A DNA stretch of 64,000 bases from the NCBI GenBank assembly GCA_019055375.1, contig JAHQIW010005990.1:336446-400445 (forward strand), written 5' to 3'. The DNA comes from Parelaphostrongylus tenuis. Its lineage: Eukaryota; Nematoda; Chromadorea; Rhabditida; Metastrongylidae. Position 1 is the stretch's first letter. Every line of letters begins with the position of its first letter. Made by a program: the position numbers and the translations under genes. Below are positions 53,025 to 64,000 of the stretch, in pieces. The notes beneath the pieces were generated by a model, which saw only the letters and a program-made list of their open reading frames with translations, searched no databases and was not told where the DNA came from.

Positions 53025-53411
53025 TCACCTTATCCACAAATTCCCTCCTTTTGCCGCCAGAATTAATTTTTCAGTTTTTTCGAACAGAATGAATAGTTGC
53101 TGAGGATAAACTTTCATTTGAGAAGAGGGCTTTAGTTCTTGATAGAGTTTTATATTGTATTCAGTCAGTGACAGCTGCTGGTTTGGCCTTCTCGTGGAGA
53201 AAGAATATTGCGATACGTTGTGCAAAAGAATACAAAGGAGGACAAAATAAAGCCAACAAGGAAGAAGTTGCGGAAGTGAAATGAAACTCTTTTGAGACTT
53301 TGGGGGAATGTTGGATGCCACCACCGCCATCATTTTTCCCACTACCACTAGGAACCACGCGCCCGCCCACCTATGATGAGTATTCCCCTTGCAATACTCC
53401 GAAGCAATCAC
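53025..53411 (-). CDS. Hypothetical open frame with a hydrophobic N-terminal segment
   Basis: A 128-codon minus frame contains a stretch L-P-C-W-L-Y-F-V-L-L-C-I-L-L-H that could be a signal peptide or anchor. It is followed by polar sequence and an AG/GTGACA donor-like site just before its stop. A 78-codon + frame (53300-53536) with a P-P-T-Y motif overlaps its upstream end. I do not recognise either product. Confidence 0.25.
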   Translation of the reverse strand: MIASEYCKGNTHHRWAGAWFLVVVGKMMAVVASNIPPKSQKSFISLPQLLPCWLYFVLLCILLHNVSQYSFSTRRPNQQLSLTEYNIKLYQELKPSSQMKVYPQQLFILFEKTEKLILAAKGGNLWIR

Positions 53412-54174
53412 CTTCGATCACGACATGTAAATATGCGATAGAATGCATTAATAACCGAATACGTCCTGAAATCGTACGTGGTCTTCCACGTCAGGCCTGG
53501 TACCATCCTTCTTGGACCAGTATACCTGAGAAATGAAAACAAATTGATCAGAAGCTGAACTAGTGTCTAACCTTTTCCCGGGACAGGACCAGACCATAGC
53601 GAACCCAGGTTGGTTGCTGACAGAGCTGATTCTTTGTATCGCAAAAGAGTGATATCAGAACAAAACCCCACCGGTAAGTGGTTAACACGAATCCATGGAG
53701 AGGTTCAAACTTGGGTTCAATTCCTTCGCGAGATTCAAATTTATCAAACAACATCTGTGGATATACTATAACATCTGTGGTCATAATATCACAAAACTTC
53801 TTCAAAAGTGTTAAAATACAGAATTCTTGCTGATTATTAGTTCGATATTTTTCTTCGGAAGTGTCATTTGTTAACTCAGTAAACTAAGGGAGTATCGACT
53901 CGATACTTCAAGAAAATTCACCAAATGACTATATAAGCTAGATAGACAGATCTGATCATTTGAACGAACCTATGAATGAATGAGCATTCATGGCTCACCA
54001 CCAAGGAGTTCTCAACAGTAAAAGCTATTGTGCTTTTCTTTTCAAATGAAAAAAGAAGAAAAGAAACAAGAATGAAGTTAACATCAATCATTACAACATT
54101 TCAGGTAGAAAACATTTTTATAACACTCATAAACATCAAAATTCATGAATGTTTCAGCGAAATTTGTTGTCAAT

Positions 54175-54260
54175 TATTTGAGTAGCTGACGTTCGGCAAC
54201 AGCCTGATCTTTCCCGGCTCTGAAGAAGGCGAAACTGTGGAAATGTCAGCTACTTGAATA
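54175..54260. repeat. Short inverted repeat
   Basis: ATTTGAGTAGCTGAC and GTCAGCTACTTGAAT enclose about 55 bases and would form a stem-loop. Confidence 0.5.
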
Positions 54261-54664
54261 AATACTAAAACACCTGATGTCTGGCTCAAAAAGAAATAGA
54301 GAATTACTAAAACATGCCGGAATTAACAGATAATTGGTCTTGGGAACTTGATAGCACTGACTGCTCTTCTTCAGTTATTGCTCAACGTTAATGAGGTTGG
54401 ATATGGAAACATTGTTTTCTAACGTTAGACTGAAAAATGGTGCACATCGGCTTCTTACGTCTTTATGAAAAGCTCTTGAAAAATTCAAGGAACGGAGAAA
54501 ACATTGGTTAAGGTGAGCGCCGGTCTAATGACAAACTGTTGCAGTTGTTCATTCTGAGACGAATTTCCGAAACACGAAGCGGTACATGAAACCATTCAAG
54601 CAGTCGCTTATTGCGTTTCAACATCCAGCATATAAGTCCGTTAATTAGAATTTTTGATGCTATA

Positions 54665-55145
54665 ACAACCTAAGAGAATTGAGTAGTAAGCAAAAAACGG
54701 CCTCAGACGGGAGTTCAACTCGCGGTATTATGGCGAAGTGGCGGCTGAGGTGGTGAAGTGGTAGCATCTCTGCTATGAGTGAAACCCCGGTTCAACTCCC
54801 GTCTGAAGTCGCGTTTTTGCTTACCGCTTAATTTTCTTACGTGCCTTCGGAAGATCGTAACACTACGAAAAAGCAGTAGGACAATGAAAAAAAATCAAGC
54901 ATTGTAAATATACAAAGGCTGTCAGCTTTACCAGGTTTTAAGCTTTCTGAGCTAACCCGATCAAACGTGTTAAAAATTGGTGGCTGATAGCTACGACATG
55001 GACTTTTCCAAGAATGATGTGGTGGTGAAGCGGTAGTCTGGGTGTGTAGCGGTAGCATGCTTCCCAGTATAGGTGAAACGCGGGTTCGACTCCCGACTGA
55101 AGCCGGTTTTTACCTCTCGAATCTCTTGGATGTATTCGAAACATC
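54665..55145 (+). repeat. Two SINE family C copies in tandem
   Basis: Copy 1 has GGTGGTGAAGTGGTAGCAT and GGTTCAACTCCCGTCTGAAG. Copy 2 has GTGTAGCGGTAGCATGC and GGTTCGACTCCCGACTGAAG. Each continues into the GCTTACCGCTTAATTTTCTTA-type end. Both are tRNA-like heads. I call them SINEs because of the shared flanks. Confidence 0.62.
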
Positions 55146-55410
55146 ACAACATTGCGATTAATTCATTGAACAAAATTTCCCTGCATTCTTGTATTTCTAA
55201 AATTTGCGAAATTTCTTAACCTCTTCAGATAATATCAAATAGGCTACTGCATGAGAGAACTTAATTAGCATTTAAGAAAAACAAAAACGAATTGTGGAAA
55301 GAGCGAGTTCTCTGCAAATCCGAAGAGAGTCGACCCTTAGGGCTTTAGAATAATCCTATTCTTCCTCAATAATTTTCGTGTTCCTTTCTTCCCTTTCTTT
55401 TTTTGCAGGT

Positions 55411-55475
55411 CCATGTCTCAGACTTGTGTGTCCGTTTAGTTATTAGTACAGTTGCTCCAGCCTTTCTCAAACGTA
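55411..55475 (+). CDS. Candidate short internal exon, unknown
   Basis: A strong CTTTTTTTGCAG acceptor and a GTTAGT donor bracket 21 open codons (V-H-V-S-D-L-C-V-R-L-V-I-S and onward). No family match and no partner exons found. Confidence 0.25.
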
Positions 55476-56179
55476 GGTTAGTGTTTCAAACTCATCAGAA
55501 CAGTATAATAAGCAACTCACCTGATATTCGCCTTCTGCAGATAAACAGCCGCATTTAACAAAAAGTCGGTTTCCATAATTCGAAGTTTTAAAATATATGC
55601 TTCGTTACTCAAAAGGAGAAGGCGCGAAAGATAAAAACCGACGTTTTGCTCATACAACAAGAAGCAAGATGATAACAAGACGAGCCAAGAGCGCGCTTAG
55701 CGCCAAGAGAATCAAAGAACTTTGAACGAGGCCGATGAAAACCTTATCCGTCTCATCTAATGCTTGTCTAGGTCTTCTGGCACTCACACTGGATTAAATT
55801 TTCATGTACTTACCCTTCGCCCAACCCATAAACGAATGTGACATCCTTCATGGGATGACGTTTGCAAGGGAAGGAAATAGTGGATGTAGAAACCAGTTCC
55901 ATAGACGGAATCTACTTTTAGACTATCTATAGCTATAACTGAACTGGAACGATGTTCTCCATTGGTAATGGCTGAGAAGCAGCGATATACCTTAGTAAAT
56001 GTTGGAGGTGTCGACAGGTTATGTCAGCACTAAATAACCAACTATATATGTAACTGTGCAGGAAGTTAGCCTACTTCTTCCTTCATCACTCCTTTGCCAT
56101 TTCATCAAAAAAAGTGTTTATAGTAGTTCAATTCCTATTACGAATCATTGTCTCTCTTATTTTTGGAACAAATACTAGA

Positions 56180-56300
56180 TATCCCTTAAGCGAATTAAGT
56201 GGTTAGCAAAAACACGACCTCGCACAGGAGTCGAATCCGCTTTTCATTTATACCGGCGATGCGTGCTACCATTACACCACCGAGGTACATTCGCGCCACC
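56180..56300 (-). repeat. SINE family C copy, minus strand
   Basis: Minus strand reads GGTGGTGTAATGGTAGCACG and CGGATTCGACTCCTGTGCG, flanked by the usual AATTAAGTGGTTAGCAAAAAC end. Confidence 0.55.
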
Positions 56301-57140
56301 ACTCACTCTTCAACATCTATTAGACACTATCTATCATCTACATTTAGCACATATTAAAAATTCTACAAGTTTTAGGCATCTAACACTAACAGAGTTATAC
56401 TGTACAGTTTTTTGAGCTCTCATATAACGATCTAACTCTCAGAGAATGTACTACAACTTTGTTATAACAGATGAAAATATGGACAATAATGTCTTTCAAC
56501 TACTTGAGACACTTGCTTAAGCACTTAAAATAGCCGCTGTCAAATGATGTACACATCTTCACTTTTTTCATTTGCTTGGTTTCCTTGCAACCAAGAATTA
56601 ATTTAGACCCGGAAATATCCGCTATCATATGACGTAAGCACCTCAGCTGTCTGCTTGATCACCTTAGAATAATGAATCAATCTGGACACTTGAAATATCT
56701 ACTCTTATATGACGTAAGCACCCCAACTGTTTGCTGCGTCCCTTGCATCCATGTTGTCATGGAAGTGGTAAATTTAGTGCAACTGGATCGGCGTAATGCC
56801 ACAGGAACCATTGTATTCTAAGATTATTGACCAATAGACACCAGTTTGGCATGGTTCATACTAGAATCGTGAGAATTCATATTAGAGTATACCAGATCTC
56901 TAAACTCAGGTAGTCACCTGGCAAGTGGGAAAACTGCTGCTACCTATTTTAAAATTAGGACCAGTTCATGACGACAACTAGTTTCTGTGATTAGACAACG
57001 GAAATCTTTGAAAATATAAAATAGAACTGTCGAAATATGACTTTTTGAGGTTGACTTCTATGACTACATGAGCTACTTGACATATTGCTCAGATCTCACC
57101 GCACTCAAACTCAGCCTGTTCCCTAGTATAGCTCCGATAG
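56301..57140. other. Unassigned stretch with a short tandem-like motif
   Basis: Between about 56520 and 56720, TGATGTACACATC, ATGACGTAAGCACCTCAGCTG and ATGACGTAAGCACCCCAACTG recur about 70-80 bases apart, suggesting a diverged tandem repeat. No gene. Confidence 0.45.
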
Positions 57141-57159
57141 AGCGCTTTAACTCTTTACT

Positions 57160-57245
57160 CGAACCAGTATAGTGGTTGAGTGGACGGTATCATTACCCGA
57201 TTAGAATGAGTGGTACGATTCCCAAATGGACTAGTATAGAGCTGG
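57160..57245 (+). repeat. tRNA-like SINE head
   Basis: AGTATAGTGGTTGAGTGG (A-box-like) and GGTACGATTCCCAA (B-box-like) are about 32 bases apart. No neighbouring copy confirms the family. Confidence 0.4.
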
Positions 57246-57249
57246 CAAG

Positions 57250-60200
57250 GACGACCTGCACATTGCTGTTGACAGTCGGATGTTCGCTTGCTCTAATTGT
57301 TCTTGTGCACGGAAATCGCAAACTAATCTGCAATCGATCGTTGGGCAACGGAGTAACTGGACGATATTCAAGTTCTGTGAATCATGTAAACCTTGTAGGA
57401 AAAGGGACAAATACTTGAGCTTCTATAAAAATAAAAATGTTTACTATTTCCAATATCATCATTAACCCATAAAAACATCGATGATCTCGTCCTCTTTGCA
57501 TACCGGTGCTGTTCCTTCAAGACGAGATTAACGTCACACTTTCATATAATGACCTTTTCAGAGTTACAAACTACTTTTCACGCAGTGATAGACTGTTAAA
57601 GAGTATTTTGGTCCCTAATGCTTGAAGCAACTATCATGAGCTTCTCATGATAAGTTGTAAGAATAAAATAGCTCTCCTTTAAGTCAGAGTTATAGGAATA
57701 GGGTCTTTAGGTCGTATTCCGTAGCTAAGGTAAAAAATTTGCTAATGATATAACTAGCCTTATTCTACCGCAGGGTAAATGTACTCTTTGTCGGGCTTTC
57801 TTACAAGGATGTTGAACTCCTTTTCAGTTCGAGTGAACGTATAGGAGTATAAAAGGAGTCGACGATTAACTAAAACTGGAAAGGTGAAAACTTAAGATAT
57901 AGAATGAGGGCCAAACATAATACCTGGAGGATCCAGAGAAGCAAGAATAACAAATATAATGGAGCTGGAGAAGTACGGAGTGATAAATAGAGTTTATAAA
58001 CTTCAGATTCCTCACAGTAGAGAAATTCGGGAAACAAAGTGCAGAGAGGAAGGTGGAGAAAGGAGTGAAAAGAACGAGAAAAATGCGAAAAAAAGTCAAG
58101 GAGGTGGTTGAAAGTAGATTCCGAGTTGAATGGGGAAAGTGAGAAAAACAATATGAAGTTGAAAAAAGGAAGAAGTTAGCACTGAGAGAGAGAGAGAGAG
58201 AATGTTCAAGTAGATGTGGACAAGAGTAAAGCAAAGGAGCGAAGGAATAGTTGACCGTACGAGAACAGACTTGGATCATTAAGAAGGGCCAGAGACTAAC
58301 GTTGATTGGGATATACACAAGATGACACAAAAAGACTGCTTATATAATCGGCTGATGATGAACAAGCCCAGCTTCTGACATCTTTAAGCGAAGAAGTTGC
58401 ATTGTGATGAACGACTCGGATTTAGTTCAAAAGACTAGATTTTCTTATTTTGATGATAAAGTGGATTTCCATGAGTTCATGAATCGTTTCTAAAATCGAT
58501 CTGTAGCATTAGAAGTAATATGAAGTATTATAAACTTTTATGATACCTCAAAAATTTACTTAATCATAGATGAATAAATAAATAATGTACTAGAAAAGTT
58601 TTAGAATTCAAAAATGATCAACAATGTCAAGAAAAGTAAATTAATGAGGGTAACATCAGAGGTTTGAGAACGTTATAATTGTTTCTAGAAAAATGGTATC
58701 TATGAAATTCCACTAAGTCTAAAAGGAAATGTTTTTATAGAGGATCTATGACTAGAGGATTTTTGGAAATTTATGAATCAGTTAAGTTTTTCACAAAAAT
58801 GTAATGTGTATGTAAAGGCGGTTCACAAAGATTAGGTACCTCCTCAAACTGAATACAATATGGAAGTGTTGAGGAGGCAAGTGAAGTGCCATAATTGATC
58901 TGGTTTCAAGTTTCTCTTCACCTCTCATACTGTGCGCTTGTTATAAATGAGAAACGCCTAGCATGCGTTTCAAATTCGAAATTGCTCCGACATTTTTCTT
59001 TAATGGGGCATGGAATAAAGGATAGGCTTTTGGCGGTGATTAATCCCGTACTTGTGTCACGTATTTAACTCTATTCGTATCGCAGAAGAATTATTGCACA
59101 TTTGGCCTCCAGAGTGACTTGCTCGGTACTGGCAAGGTAGCAGTGTTTGCATCAATGTTTCTTTTCCAGAAGGATCTGATACTACTCTTGAACCCGAACG
59201 ATAGTGTAGTTGATTAACTCTGGGTCCGGATCAGAATACCGACCACGTGTATATTGCAGCGTAGCTCCGATCACTACATATTGCGTTGTTTAATTATACA
59301 CTCCACGAAATTCAAAGACTCTGAAAATGCCAACTTTAAATTCTACTCGACCTCTTCAGCACACATGGCACATATATTATATGTACCATTACTCACAACG
59401 TCTCGTACATAACAGCCGAATCACATGCAAATAAGTCTGGGGCGTTACACTCTCGTATAGTGAATATGAGAAAACGAATCAACTACTGTAGTCCGTAAAG
59501 CAAGTGCTGTATGACTATGGAAAGATAAAAAATGTGGATAAATAAATAGTCAAGTAGATGATCGACGAGGATCATTATCTCACAGGCAAGCCAATTCAGT
59601 TGACTAATGAAGGACTTTATTCACTTCGAACCAACGATGGGATTTTATTAGTGAGCTTTCACTGCATTACACGAGCTACACAGCTACATTTTCCAGAAAT
59701 TCTGAGTAATCTATTGCTTAGACCTATCACTGATGCATATTAAGCGCTTCTACTTCTTAGAATCGGTTTACTAACACTCGTTTGTGGCACACATTGGTTT
59801 TGCAATTTCCGAGCGAGATCGGCTGCTAGATAAAGATTTTTTCTCTTTCATATATGCCGTTGAACATCGTTCAGATTTTCGCTATGGATTTATAAAACAG
59901 CTCTATTAGACTGTACTCAGGTATCTTCTATCTGACTACGTAGAACTGTGGACTACGAGAGCTTCCTTCAGCTAGTACCAATTTATCCACTTGGAACGGA
60001 TTAGTAATCCTAGGGTGGAGATCTAATCAGTGAGAGTCATGCATAAATTTTTTTTAAAACAATGAAAAATCGCATTACTAGATGATTTACAGTAGATCAA
60101 TCATGTTTTTATCATTTTAAAATTTGATGCTACGGCGAAGGAGAGACAGTCGGAGTATAGTTCGAAGCGTTATTAAAATTTTACTATCAAGCAGCAAAAA

Positions 60201-62300
60201 TCCGCGATCAATGTAGACAATCCTGTTAGAGAGGAAGACATGAGTGTCTCAATATAAAATAGTAGTAACAATAACCGTCACTGTAATAAGTAGCGAAATA
60301 AGTAGAAAACTAGAGTAGAAGAAAATTAAAATTTTCATTCACACAGCTAAAGATAGTTCAAACAAGTGTAGCAGAAAACATTTTCAAGACACGATGTACA
60401 AAACACTTTGGATACCTGCGAAATGTTTAACAACAAGAGGTTCCAGAATGTCCTTGGTGGTAGCGATCAGTTTGTAATGTAGAAAACTAGAAAAAAAAAG
60501 CCTTTGCTTAATATGCCCGTAATTTCAAAAATACTAATAGAAAATCTGGAAAGGTGTAATTTTCTATGCCTTCACGCTCTAGTTCATCTATGTGGATACA
60601 GTCTGTTGCACTTTGATCCTCTAGAAATGACAATTTAAATCGGCACATAAAGTGCGACTAGCAAGCGGAGAAAGATTTTCGCTATTTAATTAGGGTTTAT
60701 CCTTCCATTTCGCAAAGTTTTTGGGTTTTTTGTTTAACTTTGCGCTCCAATTCTTTCAGTACACTCTCCTATAATTTTAGCACTTGTATTATATCTCTTA
60801 GGGTGTGAAACAAAACAGCTTGTTTGATAAACAATCATACCGTTATCGGCAGGTTTAGGCAAATGCAAAAAGTAGTACAAAGAATATAACGATAAAATTA
60901 TTGTAGTTTTTTATAGTTCCTTATTTTATAACAACACTCTGAACTTAGCATAATGAGTGGAAAATGAAAAACCATTCTTTCACTTTATCACTTTATGTGA
61001 TTTGTCATACGATTTTCTCTTCATTCTGCGAATCCCAGCACTTTAGCACTCAATCGTTTTTCGTTTTCTTCGCAAACGTCGCATAGTACTGTTAAGAGAA
61101 TCTCCTTGTAATCTCGAGAATAGCCTGGCTGTGGCGTTCCGTAGGGCCATGTTGTTGACTGCCGAAGAGTGTTGCTGGCAGAAGGGTATCAGCTCGCGTC
61201 GCGACGAGCATCACAAACACTCGCCACGTCAGAACGTAGTCTTTTTTTTTGTATTCTACAAGCAGTAGGAAGAATATTTTGACAGCAAGTTTAGTCGTTA
61301 GTGGCCTTTCTTCGAGATGTTCGTGAATAACTTCTCAAAAGTATAGTTAGAAGTTATATTCAGAGAAAAAAGGCTAGCTGAGAATTTATAGTAGAGATAA
61401 TGATTCTATAGTACCTATTATAGAGTAATGCAAGTTCGAATTTCGGCAGAATGACCGCGCCTATAGTAGGATCAGTTTACCATGTCACAAATTAGAATGA
61501 ACAATGTAGAAAATAATGCAAATGAGAAAAAAGGAAAGAGAAAAAAAACACTGGTCATCATATAATCAGTCTCTTTAATGTACGGCACCTTCAAAACTTT
61601 TCTTCTCACACGGCTTTCCATGATCACTCGCGATGACGGTTGATAAGCGATTAAGAATGCAATTTTTATTAGATTAGATTAAGAATTTTGGAGCAGGCAT
61701 TTGATTAGACTCATGATCAGCTAATTTTTCTTTTAAAATGGAGGTGAAGGTAGCTCGACGTGCTCAATTGAATAACGTATGTCTATACTGGTTACACAGA
61801 CATCTGTCCTGATTGACAGCTTTATAGATGACTATGTGCGGTTGATTTTTGTTTTTGATTGAATATACAATGGGCGTTCTGTGCTTCCCTTTTCCCGAAT
61901 AATAGCGAAACTTCAACTTTCTTATACAGTTTTTGCACTTTTTAATTGACAAAACCTCCATCAAACATCCTTACCATTATCTATTTGCCTAGTCTTAAAC
62001 TCCATTTCCTTGGTTCCCGCGACTATTAAGAATAGACACTTCTTGTACGTGTATACCCCCATAGCAATTTTGTACAGATTCCTTGATATTCTTCATTCTT
62101 GCTATTTGACTTTTTTTCTTCTTATTAACTGTATTTAACCAGTTTTTTGCCCATAATCAACTTCTTATGGATATTTCACAAAGTTCTGGATACCATATGT
62201 ATAACATTTTGGCATCTTGTGCGTTGCGTGATATTGAGTCCCTCACCAGACTATTGTATAGTTCCTCTGCTAATACTCTAACCATCTATTTCTATCAACC
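57250..62300. other. Unassigned AT-rich region
   Basis: No gene recognised. A 154-codon minus frame at 57866-58330 lies in a purine-rich stretch (AGAGAGAG run at 58185-58200) and has a low-complexity S/F/L-rich translation, so I do not call it. Possible splice acceptors (57538, 57826, 59170) lack convincing exons. Confidence 0.35.
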
Positions 62301-62304
62301 CTAG

Positions 62305-62790
62305 TTTCGTCTTTGATTAAATCTATCTTCTCCACTTCTTCTTATTCGCCATCATTTACAATTTTTTACTTTTTACTATTCTCTTTTACAATCTCCTATC
62401 CGTGGCTGTTTGTTCGCCCTGTGTGCTACAGCCAGTTCGTCATCTCCTTCATTTTCCCTGTCGTACCTTTTAGGCCAATCCTCTCCGTGCGCCCTTCTAT
62501 CGACTCAATTTGCGCGCCTTCCTATTTTACTTGTACCTCTTTCATTTCATGCTTTAATCCTCCATTCTATTCTACAATCTGCTTTTACTATCTATTGTCT
62601 GCCTTGCTTTATTTTTAAATTTAGACAACATTCTCTCTTCCATCTTTCCCCTATCTTTTTCAATTAGTTCTTAACGTTCCATCTTCGTTTCAAACTTATA
62701 TCTGACAATTCCCGGGCACGAACCTATGGCTCGTATCTTGTGATTTCAAAGCCCTCGTTACGTATTCTCACCGATACTATACTGTTGTCC
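62305..62790. repeat. Pyrimidine-rich block with a minus-strand tRNA-like head
   Basis: A C/T-rich stretch (62305-62700) is similar in composition to the purine-rich stretch at 57870-58330. It is followed by CAATTCCCGGGCACGAACC, whose reverse strand is a B-box-like GGTTCGTGCCCGGGAATTG. The 101-codon open frame in the block is low complexity. A minus-strand SINE with a purine-rich body is plausible. Confidence 0.35.
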
Positions 62791-64000
62791 GTTGACATTT
62801 CATATATTCAATAGAGATTAGCTGGTAAAAAGCCCAATCCAAACGTCTATCTATTCGAAGAAATGCCATCACTGTGGCTTATTATATAGCGTGAGAGGGG
62901 GGTCAGCTAGCAGCGGCTTCGACGCAACTATAGATTAAAGAACTGTTAAGACCAGACGCTATCATTATCCGGCTCTTTGTGCATTTGGTCCTAGCGTATA
63001 CCTCGTTGCAGGTGCTGGTTTCTAAAAGGAATAATTTATAAAGAGCTTGTAGAATTAGTTCGAAGTCAAAGTTAGTAGAAAGTCGATTTTTGTATGAAAT
63101 TTATATACGAGACTAATTTTGGATGTCATCATTCGCCGGGCTTGAGAGAGCCCGAAGCTATCTTTCTAAATACATTGAAGATACTTTTCTATCCTGTGAG
63201 CCGTTCAGTGACCCACACAGGACATGAAGCTAAATAGATTAATTGGGGAAGTGTTCTTGGGCGATCAGGGCTGTTTGAAAGGATCTAGTCATATTGGGTC
63301 GGTTTATTTTCATCACGGACGAATTCTAAGCAAGAAAACTGACTTTAATTAATGGCTTACGATACTTTTAGGATCACGAAACATATTCATGTGAAAGTAT
63401 GTTTTATCGATTGAAATGGTCAGATTATAGCACGCATTAGCCGTTGAGAGGCGGCCGGAGAGACTCTAGTAATATTTTGGTGGGCGGAAGAATTCTGGAG
63501 GCGGTGTCGCAGAAAAATGAAAGAAGAGGGGGACGCGCTGAGATTCAATTATCAAAATTTCCTTAATTAGCATGGAGTCTCAGCAGCATACTAGTCTTGA
63601 TTGCAACGTAGAATGCTTTTTCTACGAATCCGTACTATCCACTGTAAACTGTATTAAACTATCGGAGAATTTTCTGAAATAAAACTTGAGCCTATTACTG
63701 AGAATATAGTGCAGTATAGAATACGGGGTGGAAAACTCTTTGCTTGTGTTACGCCTTTGAAATTTTAGTATACATTTGTCAAGAAGTGAGTAAGACAATG
63801 ACATAATATTGGATTTTCTTAGGATAACGTTTCAGTATTTGCTCTAGAGGTTAAAATCTTTATGTGCTTCGCGCCAATGAGATAATAGTTCGTTCTATCC
63901 TGATTTAGTCCATGATTTCAATTTTTGGGCTCCAGTGTAGTATCCAAGAAAAAAAAAAAAAAAATTAAATTTCTATATGTTCTAGATTGTTCTTGATTCA
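62791..64000. other. Unassigned right end of the window
   Basis: No gene or clear repeat recognised. An A run of about 16 bases lies at 63950-63964. Confidence 0.35.

Noticed and set aside
54738..54810. tRNA gene with A- and B-box
   Set aside because: The same head with the same flanks recurs several times in the window, so it is a SINE; a standard cloverleaf was not convincing.
57866..58330. 154-codon minus-strand open frame
   Set aside because: It lies in a purine-rich low-complexity stretch with an AGAG run. The translation is S/F/L-rich without domains, and no splice or family support exists.
62313..62667. 101- and 85-codon + strand frames
   Set aside because: Overlapping low-complexity frames in a C/T-rich block; probably repeat sequence.

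Overview
The window is intron-rich, AT-rich eukaryotic DNA dominated by repeats. Nothing bacterial or phage-like is present: there are no operons, ribosome binding sites or CRISPR. I infer a nematode, most likely a strongylid (hookworm-type), from four things: short exons split by long repeat-filled introns; a cytosolic fatty-acid-binding protein gene and a membrane-anchored phospholipase-B-type gene; an RTE-type LINE; and many decayed mariner copies plus tRNA-derived SINEs and fold-back elements. The species call is inference.

Two gene models can be rebuilt exon by exon with consistent splice phase. (1) A fatty-acid-binding protein (LBP/FABP) gene on the + strand, 25205-28103, has four exons and encodes 138 residues. 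Exon proportions match the classic FABP gene, and the ligand-carboxylate residues Arg111, Arg131 and Tyr133 are present. (2) A phospholipase-B1-like (GDSL/SGNH superfamily) type I membrane protein gene on the - strand, 31468-51112, has ten exons and encodes 445 residues. It has a signal peptide, one C-terminal transmembrane helix and a short cytoplasmic tail. Its fold-defining blocks align well with PLB1, but the catalytic Ser (GDSL) and the Asn of the G-x-N-D block are missing, while the D-x-x-H motif is kept. It therefore looks like a pseudoenzyme.

Two genes are broken. A second FABP copy (about 6731-13946, + strand, about 19 kb upstream of the intact one) keeps remnants of all four exons. 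It carries a damaged first exon, a lost splice donor, a one-base deletion and two nonsense codons, and an RTE LINE sits in its second intron. At the left edge, the final exon of a sorbitol-dehydrogenase-type gene (2484-2637) follows a frame-damaged remnant of the preceding exon.

Layout: 1-600 fold-back element; 2.0-2.6 kb sorbitol dehydrogenase remnant; 3.4-5 kb fold-back and SINE repeats; 6.7-13.9 kb FABP pseudogene with mariner and SINE copies in intron 1 and LINE and mariner copies in intron 2; 14-19 kb dispersed repeats and an inverted repeat; 19.5 kb possible retrotransposon pol fragment; 20-23.9 kb mostly unassigned, with two candidate exons; 23.9-24.5 kb a long hairpin-forming element with target-site duplication; 25.2-28.1 kb intact FABP gene; 28.3-30 kb inverted SINE pair and large inverted repeats; 31.5-51.1 kb phospholipase-B-like gene, its introns full of mariners, SINEs and fold-back elements; 51.1-64 kb mostly unassigned intergenic DNA with SINEs. 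The two intact genes have no visible functional link beyond lipid biology.
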